Below the pieces are notes generated by a model that ran no database searches, had not been told where the DNA came from, and saw nothing but the letters and a program-made list of their open reading frames with translations. A stretch of 64,000 nucleotides of DNA, from contig JBGUEO010000004.1 of assembly GCA_041821315.1 (NCBI GenBank), forward strand, positions 62,001 to 126,000, given 5' to 3'. The DNA is from DIGJ01 sp041821315 (GTDB lineage Bacteria > Bacillota > Clostridia > Lachnospirales > Lachnospiraceae). Made by a program: the position numbers and the translations under genes. Shown here piece after piece: positions 17,519 to 25,902 of this stretch (position 1 is its first letter; each line of letters starts with the position of its first letter).

Positions 17519-19783
17519 ATGAAAGAAGAAGTATATATTATAGAAGGTATGACTTGTGCTGCCTGTAGTTCGGCAGTGGAGAGAGTTACAAGAAAACTGG
17601 ATGGAGTGGAGAGAAGTGATGTAAATCTTACCACAAATCGTATGACGATATCATACGATGAGACAAAGGTAGAGCCACAACAGATTAAGCAAAAAGTAGA
17701 AAAAGCGGGTTTTGGAATACATGAGAATAAACGTATGGGAACAAATAATAAAAAAGTGTTAAATCAAGGAAAGGATGAATTATCGGAAGAAGAGCAACAG
17801 CTAAAAGATTCAAAGAAGCGTCTGCTTGGTGCCATTATCTTTAGCATTCCGCTATTATATATTTCGATGGGGCATATGCTTCCATTTGAACTGCCTTATC
17901 CAAAGGTGTTTCAGATGATGCTATATCCAACAAACTTTGCAATGCTGCAATTATTACTTACCATACCAGTTTTATACTTTGGTCGTAATTTTTATTTTGT
18001 GGGATTTAAGACTTTATTCCATGGAAATCCGAATATGGATTCCTTGGTTGCAATTGGTACAACAAGTGCATTTGTTTATAGTTTAATTCAGGCATTTGCA
18101 ATTCCCTTTAACGAGGCTTCGGTACATCAGCTCTATTTTGAATCCGCAGCAGTTGTCGTTACTCTGGTTATGGTTGGAAAGTATCTGGAGAAAAATAGTA
18201 AGAAAAAAACGAAGGGAGCAATACAAAAATTGTTGGAGTTGACACCTCCTGTGGCACTCGTGAAAAATGGGAAGGAAGAACGTGAGGTTGCAATTGAAGA
18301 CCTGCAAGTTGGGGATATTGTAATTGTTAAGCCAGGAGATAGGATACCAATGGATGGAACGATTATAAACGGAAGCGGAAGTATTGATGAGTCTATGTTG
18401 ACAGGTGAGAGTGTTCCGGTGGATAAAAATCCAAATGATTTAATCATTGGTGGAAGCATTAATTTTAATGGCTCTTTTGAAATCAAAATAACAAAAGTTG
18501 GTGAGGATACAACTTTGTCAAAGATTATAAAGTTGATAGAGGATGCACAGGGGAAAAAAGCACCCATATCAAAAATTGCAGATAAAGTGGCGGGATACTT
18601 TGTTCCAACTGTCATGGCAATTGCTTTTCTATCAGCACTTGGTTGGTTTATTGCAGGAAAGGACATTTCCTTTGTACTAACCATTTTTGTATCTGTTTTG
18701 GTAATTGCATGTCCATGTGCGCTGGGACTTGCAACACCGACTGCAATTATGGTAGGAACAGGTCTTGGTGCAAATAATGGTATATTAATACGTTCTGGAG
18801 AAGCATTGGAGCAAATGAAACACATTGATACGATTGTTTTAGACAAAACAGGAACGATTACAAAGGGAAAACCAGTTGTAACAGAGATTATAAGCAATAC
18901 AAGCGTTGGTGAGGAAGAAGTATTACAGCTTGCGGCTGCTGTTGAACGCTTGTCAAGTCATCCACTGTCTCTTGCAATTGTTGAAAAAGCAAAGAATCAA
19001 GGGGCATTGCGCTACCAGGCAGCAGACTTTGTAAATCTAGCAGGAATGGGTGTATCTGCAGTATTATCAACAGGAGAAAAAATTCAAATCGGAAACAAAA
19101 AGTTATTACAGGAACATACAAATAATTATGCAACATTAAAAGAGCGTGGGGATGCATTAGCAGCAAAGGGACAAACGCCAATGTACGTAATAAAAGATGG
19201 TGTGTTAATTGGCATTATTAGTGTAGCTGATGTTGTCAGAGAAACCAGTGAAGAAGCTATTCGGGTAATGAAAAAAATGGGAACGAGTGTATATATGCTT
19301 ACAGGTGACAATCAATTGACCGCTGATTATATTGGAAAACAAGCAAATGTTGATCGAGTAATTGCAGAAGTATTGCCAGAAGAGAAGGCTGGTATTGTTG
19401 CTAAATTGCAAAAAGAAGGAAAAAAGGTTATGATGGTCGGAGATGGGATTAACGATGCGCCCGCTTTAGCACAGGCGGATATTGGAGTGGCAATCGGAAC
19501 TGGAAGTGATATTGCAATTGAATCAGGGGATGTTGTACTTATGAAATCAGACCTTCGAGATGTTGCAAAGGCAATTCGATTAAGTCACTTAACCATACGT
19601 AATGTAAAACAAAATTTGTTTTGGGCGTTTTTTTATAATAGCATTGGAATTCCAGTGGCAGCAGGGGCACTCTACCTAGTTAATGGTACGCTTTTAAGCC
19701 CAATGATAGGTGGTTTTGCAATGTCTTTAAGTTCGGTATGTGTTGTAGGCAATGCGTTACGTCTAAAGATGAAAAAGTTATAA
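17519..19783 (+). CDS. copA: Copper-exporting P1B-type ATPase CopA
   Basis: Pumps Cu(I) out of the cytoplasm at the expense of ATP. The 754 residues hold one N-terminal heavy-metal-associated domain with C13-A-A-C16 (GMTCAAC) and eight predicted membrane helices. The transport motif is C398-P-C400 (IACPCALG), the phosphorylated D442 lies in DKTGTITKG, the HP motif reads SSHPLS, and the hinge is GDGINDAPALAQADIGVAIG. The CPC motif with the late-helix YN and MxxSS residues (FYNSIG; MSLSSV) fits Cu+ specificity. AGGAGG lies before ATG 17519. It is first in an operon with csoR (12 bp gap) and copZ, preceded by a CsoR operator. Confidence 0.96.
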   Translation: MKEEVYIIEGMTCAACSSAVERVTRKLDGVERSDVNLTTNRMTISYDETKVEPQQIKQKVEKAGFGIHENKRMGTNNKKVLNQGKDELSEEEQQLKDSKKRLLGAIIFSIPLLYISMGHMLPFELPYPKVFQMMLYPTNFAMLQLLLTIPVLYFGRNFYFVGFKTLFHGNPNMDSLVAIGTTSAFVYSLIQAFAIPFNEASVHQLYFESAAVVVTLVMVGKYLEKNSKKKTKGAIQKLLELTPPVALVKNGKEEREVAIEDLQVGDIVIVKPGDRIPMDGTIINGSGSIDESMLTGESVPVDKNPNDLIIGGSINFNGSFEIKITKVGEDTTLSKIIKLIEDAQGKKAPISKIADKVAGYFVPTVMAIAFLSALGWFIAGKDISFVLTIFVSVLVIACPCALGLATPTAIMVGTGLGANNGILIRSGEALEQMKHIDTIVLDKTGTITKGKPVVTEIISNTSVGEEEVLQLAAAVERLSSHPLSLAIVEKAKNQGALRYQAADFVNLAGMGVSAVLSTGEKIQIGNKKLLQEHTNNYATLKERGDALAAKGQTPMYVIKDGVLIGIISVADVVRETSEEAIRVMKKMGTSVYMLTGDNQLTADYIGKQANVDRVIAEVLPEEKAGIVAKLQKEGKKVMMVGDGINDAPALAQADIGVAIGTGSDIAIESGDVVLMKSDLRDVAKAIRLSHLTIRNVKQNLFWAFFYNSIGIPVAAGALYLVNGTLLSPMIGGFAMSLSSVCVVGNALRLKMKKL

Positions 19784-19795
19784 GGAGGACTCGAT

Positions 19796-20095
19796 ATGGA
19801 AGAAAAGTGTGAATGTGTCAGGCATAAGCATCGGGAGCAGGCAGAATATAAAGATTTAATCACACGTCTTAATCGAATTGAAGGACAGGTGCGAGGCATC
19901 AAAGGAATGGTGGAAAATGAGGCCTATTGTGTTGATATTTTAACACAGGTATCGGCAATACAGTCAGCCTTAAATGGATTTAATAAAGTGCTGTTAGGAA
20001 ATCATATTCGAACTTGTGTTGTGAAGGATATTCGGGATGGGAACGATGAAGTTGTGGATGAATTAGTAAAGACATTCGTTCGATTAATGAAATAA
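19796..20095 (+). CDS. csoR: Copper-sensing transcriptional repressor CsoR
   Basis: A 99-residue all-helical DUF156/CsoR-RcnR family repressor. The Cu(I) site is complete: C45 (AYCVDIL), H70 and C74 (NHIRTC), the C-H-C set that distinguishes CsoR from RcnR, FrmR and CstR. The N-terminal tail has extra Cys/His (C5, C7, H10, H12) that could add metal contacts. DNA-binding arginines sit in LNRIEGQVRG. AAGGAGG precedes the ATG. Encoded between copA and copZ, it probably represses the operon at the operator 17444-17462. Confidence 0.94.
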   Translation: MEEKCECVRHKHREQAEYKDLITRLNRIEGQVRGIKGMVENEAYCVDILTQVSAIQSALNGFNKVLLGNHIRTCVVKDIRDGNDEVVDELVKTFVRLMK

Positions 20096-20128
20096 GACTT
20101 GCTCGATTGGTTGAAAGGAGGTGGCAAT

Positions 20129-20323
20129 ATGCGAGTATTAAAGGTAGAAGAGATGCATTGTAATGCATGTGTGGATCGAATCACAAAGGCATTAACGGCA
20201 GCAGAGCTCAAATTTAGTGTTTCACTGGAAAATAAAACAGTAAGTATTGATGGGTGTGATCATTGTGTAAAGACAGCCATTGAGGAATTGGATGATCTTG
20301 GGTTTAGCGCGGTAGAAGAATAG
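20129..20323 (+). CDS. copZ: CopZ-type copper chaperone (heavy-metal-associated domain)
   Basis: A 64-residue ferredoxin-like HMA domain that shuttles Cu(I) to CopA and CsoR. The metal loop is MHCNAC (C11, C14). A second CxxC, C43-D-H-C46, occurs at the end of strand 3, which is not usual for CopZ and might bind a second metal. ATG 20129 follows AAAGGAGGTGG at a good distance; the upstream in-frame TTG at 20099 lies inside the csoR junction and is less likely. Third gene of the copper operon, followed by a terminator. Confidence 0.88.
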   Translation: MRVLKVEEMHCNACVDRITKALTAAELKFSVSLENKTVSIDGCDHCVKTAIEELDDLGFSAVEE

Positions 20324-20332
20324 AATAGTCTA

Positions 20333-20382
20333 CAAAAAATCTCTGTACGGATGAAGGAATCTATCCGGACAGAGATTTTTTT
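20333..20382. terminator. Terminator between copZ and the convergent DUF2508 gene
   Basis: AAAAATCTCTGT pairs with ACAGAGATTTTT around an inner CGGAT/ATCCG stem, with T runs on both sides, so it may serve both strands. Confidence 0.8.
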
Positions 20383-20396
20383 GTATATGGTTCGTG

Positions 20397-20633
20397 TTAA
20401 ACTTCTGTTGCCATTTTGCTTTTTGAATTATACAGAAATTTTGCTTGTTTTAAAAGAACTTTGTAACGTTGTTGTGCAGCTTTTAGTTCGTAAATAGAAC
20501 AGTCAATTAAATCGGGATCGGTAGCATTTTCAAAGTTAGAATAGGCACAGTCCAATGCAACCTTTGTCTTTTCAAGTTCATCTTGAATGACTTCTTCTTG
20601 CAATTGTAAAAGAGATTTTCGTTTTCTTAGCAT
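20397..20633 (-). CDS. DUF2508 (YaaL-like) family protein
   Basis: A 78-residue helical, soluble protein. 'ALDCAYSNFENATDPDLIDC' followed by 'IYELKAAQQRYKVLLKQAK' is the DUF2508/YaaL signature. In Bacillus and many Clostridia this gene lies between recR and bofA. Here the bofA-like gene is adjacent but divergent, which keeps the association while changing the arrangement. AGAAGG lies 9 bases ahead of the start. The molecular function is unknown. Confidence 0.85.
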   Translation of the reverse strand: MLRKRKSLLQLQEEVIQDELEKTKVALDCAYSNFENATDPDLIDCSIYELKAAQQRYKVLLKQAKFLYNSKSKMATEV

Positions 20634-20741
20634 AATTTTTTACCTTCTATAATATGGTGATAATAACAGTATAATCAAAATTTGAAAAAATATACCAAAG
20701 AGTAAAAAATGGGGGAATAATACCCGTAGTTTGGAGGAAAT

Positions 20742-20951
20742 ATGATTGAGTTTTTTAAGTGGCTGGGAAACGTTTTACTTCGCATGGTATTTGGAGCAAT
20801 CGGAATATTTGCAATAAATGCTATTTTGCAAGCGGTTTCTAAAAGTACGATGGTCGGAATGAACGCAGAAACATTGCTTACCGTTGGGCTACTGGGAGTG
20901 CCCGGATTTGTTATGTTATATGCAGTTGCATTTTGTGTAAATGGAGCTTGA
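20742..20951 (+). CDS. bofA: BofA-family protein (pro-sigma-K processing inhibitor type)
   Basis: A 69-residue integral membrane protein with two hydrophobic helices (about 13-30 and 43-62). 'MVGMNAETLLTVGLLGVPG' is characteristic of the BofA family; in Bacillus, BofA holds the SpoIVFB protease inactive in the outer forespore membrane until sigma-K activation. Whether that role holds here is inference from the family, but the organism also carries a coat protein gene in this window. GGAGG precedes the ATG. The promoter for the tad locus overlaps its stop codon. Confidence 0.85.
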   Translation: MIEFFKWLGNVLLRMVFGAIGIFAINAILQAVSKSTMVGMNAETLLTVGLLGVPGFVMLYAVAFCVNGA

Positions 20952-20976
20952 CAACAAATAAAAATTGTGATAATAT
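20948..20976 (+). promoter_or_regulatory. Promoter for the tad pilus locus
   Basis: TTGACA (20948-20953) overlapping the bofA stop, 17-base spacer, TAATAT (20971-20976). It precedes the prepilin peptidase gene and is the only good promoter seen before the tightly packed tad genes. Confidence 0.6.
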
Positions 20977-21034
20977 TTAAATAGGAACAAAGAAAGGAGA
21001 TAAAACCGTAAAACAACAAATTGTAAATGTTATT

Positions 21035-21508
21035 TTGGTAAGCGCAGTATTATGTGATTTACAGACATGGAAAATTAGAAATGAAATTATTTTCTGTGGA
21101 CTAGCAATTGGTTTGTACTATATGTTTCGGGAAGGTAATTATAAAAAGGCACTTATTGGGTTTATAATTCCCATTATTATTTTATGGCCATTATTTTATA
21201 TTCGAGCGTTGGGAGCAGGCGACATTAAATTGCTCGCTGTCTTGGGAATTTTTTATGGTTATGATACAATTCCTGTATTTATCCCTTCAGCATTCGTGTT
21301 TGGTGCAATCCTATCAATTCTTCAATTGATTCATTCTGGTAATCTTAATGTTCGTTTGCAGTATTTTTACTGCTATATTTCCAAGTATGTAACAACAAAG
21401 AAAATAATTAAATATTATAATGTAGATCGGGAAGGAAGAAAATCGGTAATTCATTTTTCAATTGCAATACTTTTAGCACACATTTTCTTCCTTCTCCAAA
21501 CAGGGTAG
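21035..21508 (+). CDS. tadV: Prepilin peptidase, A24 family (TadV/CpaA-like)
   Basis: Membrane aspartyl protease that cleaves and methylates Flp-type prepilins. Catalytic aspartates lie in 'LCDLQTWKIRNE' and in the GxGD motif 'GAGDIKLLAVLGIFYG'; four or more hydrophobic helices are seen over about 157 residues. The start is uncertain. A canonical TTG lies at 21035, but the best ribosome site (AAAGGAG, 20993-20999) points to codon 21008, which is GTA, and the nine residues between (KQQIVNVIL) look like a native N-terminus. First gene of the tad locus, followed 13 bp later by the TadZ gene. A second A24-like gene lies at 28849. Confidence 0.85.
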   Translation: MVSAVLCDLQTWKIRNEIIFCGLAIGLYYMFREGNYKKALIGFIIPIIILWPLFYIRALGAGDIKLLAVLGIFYGYDTIPVFIPSAFVFGAILSILQLIHSGNLNVRLQYFYCYISKYVTTKKIIKYYNVDREGRKSVIHFSIAILLAHIFFLLQTG

Positions 21509-21521
21509 AGTAGGAGGGAGT

Positions 21522-22511
21522 TTGAAGCAGGGAGTATGTGGTATTTTTGATTATGAGATAGATTATGCCAATAACTTAATGGATTATCTTAATCAAAAAG
21601 ATAATTTTTACTATGAATTATATTTATTTACAAGTATAGAGCCGTTGAATGCGTTTTTGCTAGAAAATAGAATGGAAGTGTTACTGATTAGTGAGTGTGC
21701 ATTGGAAAAAATATCAGAATTGGCTTCCATTCCTAATTTATTTCTTTTATCAGAGGTGAGAGATAATTTAGAAGGCGTGTATCCATCTATTTTTAAATTT
21801 CAATCGGCAGAGCGTATTTTTTCAAGTATTATAGCATTCCTTGATCGAGGAGTTCAACCCTTAAATTTTGGAATGGATAAGGAGAATGCGGTAAATTTTT
21901 ATGGCATTATTTCTTCCAATGGAGGAAGCGGGAAGACAACTTTTTCACTTGCTTTGGCTGAGGCATTAGCAAGAGAGAAACGCACACTTTATATAAGTTT
22001 TGAACTGCTAAAAAGTAGTTTTTTGGGTGAAGAACAAAACGGAAGTATGTCTGATGTAATTTATTTTTTGAAGCAAAGGCAAAAAGGAATCCTTATGAAA
22101 ATTCAGTCAATGGCAACGATAGTGAATGGTGTAGATTGCATTTTCCCGGTGACGCACTATGGGGATTTGTTAGCAATTGAAGAAGGAGATATGGATTACT
22201 TATTTGAAGAGTTGACGAAAACGCTGGTCTATCAAAATGTAATATTTGATTTTGGAATGATAAATGATATGGCTTTTTATATCTTAGAACATTGTCAAAT
22301 AGTTTATGAGACACAGCTTAGAGAACTGTTTAAATGGAGTAAAGAACAGGCACTTAAACATATATTTTTATTGAAGGAAAAAGAAATTCTTTTGAAACGA
22401 GTCATTCCATTAAGCTTACCAATCGATGCAAAGATTGCAGATGGCACTTATCCGATTGAGCAATTGCTAGAAGGAAAGTTGGGGAAATTTATTGATGAAT
22501 TATTGCAGTAA
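21522..22511 (+). CDS. tadZ: TadZ/CpaE-like pilus localisation ATPase
   Basis: A 329-residue MinD/ParA-like protein thought to position the pilus machine at the membrane. Residues about 1-115 form a receiver-like domain without the phospho-acceptor pattern. The ATPase part starts 'FYGIISSNGGSGKTTFSLA' with Lys138. It lacks the KGG signature lysine of a true deviant Walker A (Asn-Gly-Gly here), as seen in atypical TadZ proteins. Start codon TTG 21522 follows AGGAGGGAG. Its end overlaps the CpaF gene start by 17 bp, so translation is probably coupled. Confidence 0.82.
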   Translation: MKQGVCGIFDYEIDYANNLMDYLNQKDNFYYELYLFTSIEPLNAFLLENRMEVLLISECALEKISELASIPNLFLLSEVRDNLEGVYPSIFKFQSAERIFSSIIAFLDRGVQPLNFGMDKENAVNFYGIISSNGGSGKTTFSLALAEALAREKRTLYISFELLKSSFLGEEQNGSMSDVIYFLKQRQKGILMKIQSMATIVNGVDCIFPVTHYGDLLAIEEGDMDYLFEELTKTLVYQNVIFDFGMINDMAFYILEHCQIVYETQLRELFKWSKEQALKHIFLLKEKEILLKRVIPLSLPIDAKIADGTYPIEQLLEGKLGKFIDELLQ

Positions 22512-23730
22512 GCAGGTGGATGAAAAGCTGAAATTAAAGCAAATGATTATGAATAAACTAGACTATTTAGGTGATGTTGATGATGAAGAAATTCAAACGA
22601 TTATTGATGATTGTATCCTTGAGTATAGCCGGAGTGACTTCTTAGAAGTAAGCAAAAAACAGACATTAAAGCGTGAGCTCTTTAATGGGATACGGAAATA
22701 TGATGTATTACAAGAATTGATTGATAATGATGAAATATCTGAAATTATGATAAATGGGTGGAGGGATATTTTTATTGAAACACATGGGATAATCCAAAAA
22801 TGGGACAAGCATTTCGAGACGAAGGAAAAGCTAGAAGATGTCATTCAGCAGATGGTATCTCGTTCTAATCGAATGGTAAATGAAGCGAACCCTATTGTGG
22901 ATGCAAGGTTATATGATGGATCAAGGATTCATGTAGTTCTATCTCCTATATCAATAGATGGACCAGCAGTTACCATAAGGAAATTTCCACTCGAAAACAT
23001 TACAATGGAGCAGCTAATTACATGGGAAGCAATATCGAAGGAAGTGGCAGAATTTTTAAGAAAACTAGTTGTCTCACAATATAACATTTTTGTAAGTGGC
23101 GGCACTGGTTCTGGAAAAACAACCTTGCTTAATGTGTTATCAAACTACATTCCAGAAGATGAGCGAGTGATTACAATTGAAGATTCCGCAGAACTTCAGA
23201 TTCTTCATGTGCCTAATCTCGTTCGTCTAGAAACGAAAGAGAGCATTATGGAAGGAAGTAAAAAAATTACAATGGAGCATTTAATAAAAGCATCCCTCCG
23301 CATGCGGCCAAGTCGCGTAATCGTTGGAGAAGTGCGGGATGGAGAAGCGGTAGTCAATATGCTGCAGGCAATGAATACGGGGGCCGCCAGTATGTCAACC
23401 GGACATGCGAACAGTCCAAAGGATATGTTGAATCGACTCGAAGCACTTGCTTTAATCGGAATGAATATGCCCCTTTTATCGGCAAGAAAGCAAATCGCAT
23501 CTGCAATTGATATTATCATACATCTAGGGAGATTACGCGACAAGTCAAGACGGGTACTAGAAATTATTGAAGTGCTTGATATAAAAGGGGAAGAGATACA
23601 AATAAATCCCTTGTATCAGTTTAAAGAAATGGGTGTAAGTAAGCAGAATAAAATTATTGGACAACTGGTATCAACCGGAAATACGTTAAAAAAGAGAGAA
23701 AAATTGGAGAAGGCGGGGTTATTTGAATAA
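22495..23730 (+). CDS. cpaF: Tad pilus assembly ATPase CpaF/TadA (type II/IV secretion ATPase)
   Basis: A hexameric secretion ATPase powering Flp pilus extension, about 411 residues. The N-terminal domain carries 'EISEIMINGWRDIFIE'. Walker A is GGTGSGKTT with K208, the Asp box is 'RVITIEDSAELQ', Walker B is 'RPSRVIVGEVRDGEA', and the His box is 'ASMSTGHANSPKDMLNRLE'. Start ATG 22495 lies inside the TadZ gene; a GTG at 22516 is possible. The TadB gene follows immediately. Confidence 0.92.
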   Translation: MNYCSKQVDEKLKLKQMIMNKLDYLGDVDDEEIQTIIDDCILEYSRSDFLEVSKKQTLKRELFNGIRKYDVLQELIDNDEISEIMINGWRDIFIETHGIIQKWDKHFETKEKLEDVIQQMVSRSNRMVNEANPIVDARLYDGSRIHVVLSPISIDGPAVTIRKFPLENITMEQLITWEAISKEVAEFLRKLVVSQYNIFVSGGTGSGKTTLLNVLSNYIPEDERVITIEDSAELQILHVPNLVRLETKESIMEGSKKITMEHLIKASLRMRPSRVIVGEVRDGEAVVNMLQAMNTGAASMSTGHANSPKDMLNRLEALALIGMNMPLLSARKQIASAIDIIIHLGRLRDKSRRVLEIIEVLDIKGEEIQINPLYQFKEMGVSKQNKIIGQLVSTGNTLKKREKLEKAGLFE

Positions 23731-23831
23731 ACGATTATGAACAAATTAAATTAGAAAATAAGCAAAAGGTAGTAGCTTTTATAAAAAGTACAACCCTAGT
23801 CGTAGCAGTCGCTTATTTATTTTATGATAGT

Positions 23832-24467
23832 TTGTGGGGATGTATTTTCCTTAGTCCACTTGGTGTGCTTTTGATGAGAAAAAGCAAGGAGCAGTATCGT
23901 CGAGAAAGGTTGTGGGAATTAAATCTTGCGTTCAAAGAGGCACTAGGAGGCGTAATAGCGGCGCTAACAGCAGGATATTCGATTGAAAATAGTTTTAGGG
24001 AGGCGCAAAAAGATCTTTCCCTTATCTATCAGGAAAATGTGGATATTATGCAGGAATTAATGCATATAAACAATCAGATACGATGCAATCAACGAGTGGA
24101 AGATTTGCTGCTTGATTTTGCAAATCGAAGCCATTTGGAAGATATTCATAACTTTACGGAGGTCTTTGTTATGGCAAAACGTTCGGGAGGAAATTTGCTA
24201 GCAATATTAAATCAAACGGTTCGTAATATTAGCGATAAAATTGAAATCAAACGTGAAATACAGACACTAATTGCAGGAAAGCAATTGGAGGCAAAAATTA
24301 TGACATTAATTCCGATTGGTATCATTGCATATATGCGAATCTTCTCTCCTGGATTTATGAATGTGTTATACCATAATGTACTTGGAATCTGTATAATGAC
24401 CGTTGCACTGTTATTATATGGATTGGGTGTTTATTTAGCAGAAAAAATTGTAGATATTGAGGTGTGA
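23832..24467 (+). CDS. tadB: TadB-like pilus platform protein (type II secretion system F domain), N-terminus uncertain
   Basis: Inner-membrane platform protein of the Tad machine. The cytoplasmic T2SSF domain is recognisable ('FKEALGGVIAALTAGYSIEN', 'FVMAKRSGGNLLAILNQT', 'IEIKREIQTLIAGKQLEAKI') with two C-terminal membrane helices. Coordinates start at the first canonical codon (TTG 23832). Coding sequence clearly continues upstream to 23727 ('NDYEQIKLENKQKVVAFIKS' and a hydrophobic helix), where the expected ATG reads ATA. Alternatively one extra base in the codons after TTG 23723 breaks the frame. The real protein is therefore about 246 residues unless the gene is damaged. Located between cpaF and tadC. 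Confidence 0.82.
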   Translation: MWGCIFLSPLGVLLMRKSKEQYRRERLWELNLAFKEALGGVIAALTAGYSIENSFREAQKDLSLIYQENVDIMQELMHINNQIRCNQRVEDLLLDFANRSHLEDIHNFTEVFVMAKRSGGNLLAILNQTVRNISDKIEIKREIQTLIAGKQLEAKIMTLIPIGIIAYMRIFSPGFMNVLYHNVLGICIMTVALLLYGLGVYLAEKIVDIEV

Positions 24468-24473
24468 ATCAAA

Positions 24474-25889
24474 ATGGGAGTTTGCACAGGAATTATACTG
24501 ATTTATATTGTGGTTCTCTTTGCGCTAAGAGGACATAAAGAAAATTATGGGCGTGAGAAACTAGTAATAAAATGCTTGCACCTTGAAAAATGGCTAAAAA
24601 GAGACAAACAGGATATTCGAATAAGAAAATTATATCCATCTGAAAATTGGAAAGAAAAAAGCTTGGAATTATGGTACCAAAAAATTCATAGAATGGCAGT
24701 TGTTTTTGGAATTGTTTTAATTTTAGGAGTGCTTCGTGAACTTTCAATGCTAGTACAAGATACGAGTCTAGTTGATAAATCTTTTTTAACAAGGCCCAAC
24801 TATGGAGAAGGCGCAAATACAGTTATGCTAGAGGTTAGCAATAACCAGATTGGAACGGAGAAAATCAGCCTAGATATCGAAGAGAAAACGTATAGTGATG
24901 CCGAACGGGAAGTTGCCTTTGCAGCAGCAAAGGAGTACATTAAATCCGTTTATTTGCGTGATAATGAAAGCAAAGAAGCGATTACAACAGCACTTTTTTT
25001 ACCCCAAAAAGTTCCAAAGTCATCCATAACAATTGATTGGGTTTTGGATGAAGAAGGCATCTTTCTTGAAGATGGAAGTATCAACGAAGGAAAGAGGGAG
25101 GAGGCAATAGAGGTTAAAATTCAGGCAATATTAACCTATCAGGAATGGAAGGAAGAATGTGTGTATTCCTTAAAAATTTTACCGGCTATTAAAACACAGA
25201 ATGAACAATTTTGGGAAAAGTGGAAAGCAGAAGTATTGATCTTACAGAAAAACACACGAATGGAGCCATATTTATCCTTGCCCAAAGAAGTGGATGGAGA
25301 GAGCCTTTTCTATGAGGAATCCAAACCTACAAAAAGTTTTCAATATTTGTTGCTCGCTATAATAGCTTCTATCTTGGCAATGGAGCAAATGGAGCAAAAA
25401 CTTAAGAATGATGAAAAAAAACGGGAAGAAGATTTGTTACTAGACTATCCTTGTCTTGTTAATAAGTTTGTTCTTCTTCTAGGAGCAGGAATGACAATTG
25501 GAGGAGCATTTGAAAAGATAACGGGAGAATATAATAAAGAAAAACAAAAGAAGGGAATGAAAGTAAAATATGTATACGAAGAAATGTTAATTACACAAAA
25601 AGAAATTTTGAATGGAGTTTCGGAAGTAAGAGCATATGAGCAATTTGGAAAGCGAATTAAGCGTCTAGAATATCTTAAATTTAGTACATTATTATCGCAG
25701 AACTTAAGAAAGGGAAGTAATCGAATGCTGGAGCTTTTAGAAATTGAGGCTATTGAAGCATTTGAAATGCGAAAAGAATATGCGAAAAAAAAGGGAGAAG
25801 AAGCGGGGACAAGACTACTTGTTCCAATGATTTTAATGTTAATGTTGGTTATGGGAATTATTATTATGCCTGCATTTTTATCATTTTGA
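24474..25889 (+). CDS. tadC: TadC-like pilus platform protein with a large insert
   Basis: A 471-residue T2SSF-type protein, far longer than usual TadC (about 300). There is an N-terminal helix (about 3-18), a second hydrophobic helix (about 72-92), then about 195 mostly polar residues ('SLDIEEKTYSDAEREVAFAA' to 'SLFYEESKPTK'), a helix (about 291-307), the T2SSF core ('FVLLLGAGMTIGGAFEKIT', 'RLEYLKFSTLLSQNLRKGS') and a C-terminal helix pair. The polar block is probably exposed outside the membrane. Related Lachnospiraceae tad loci show similar long proteins, to my recollection. ATG start 7 bp after the tadB stop. Confidence 0.78.
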   Translation: MGVCTGIILIYIVVLFALRGHKENYGREKLVIKCLHLEKWLKRDKQDIRIRKLYPSENWKEKSLELWYQKIHRMAVVFGIVLILGVLRELSMLVQDTSLVDKSFLTRPNYGEGANTVMLEVSNNQIGTEKISLDIEEKTYSDAEREVAFAAAKEYIKSVYLRDNESKEAITTALFLPQKVPKSSITIDWVLDEEGIFLEDGSINEGKREEAIEVKIQAILTYQEWKEECVYSLKILPAIKTQNEQFWEKWKAEVLILQKNTRMEPYLSLPKEVDGESLFYEESKPTKSFQYLLLAIIASILAMEQMEQKLKNDEKKREEDLLLDYPCLVNKFVLLLGAGMTIGGAFEKITGEYNKEKQKKGMKVKYVYEEMLITQKEILNGVSEVRAYEQFGKRIKRLEYLKFSTLLSQNLRKGSNRMLELLEIEAIEAFEMRKEYAKKKGEEAGTRLLVPMILMLMLVMGIIIMPAFLSF

Positions 25890-25902
25890 AAGGAGAAAAT
25901 TT

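Noticed and set aside
18133..18897. 254-codon open frame opposite copA
   Set aside because: It lies antisense to conserved ATPase motifs, has no ribosome site and its composition is that of a shadow frame.
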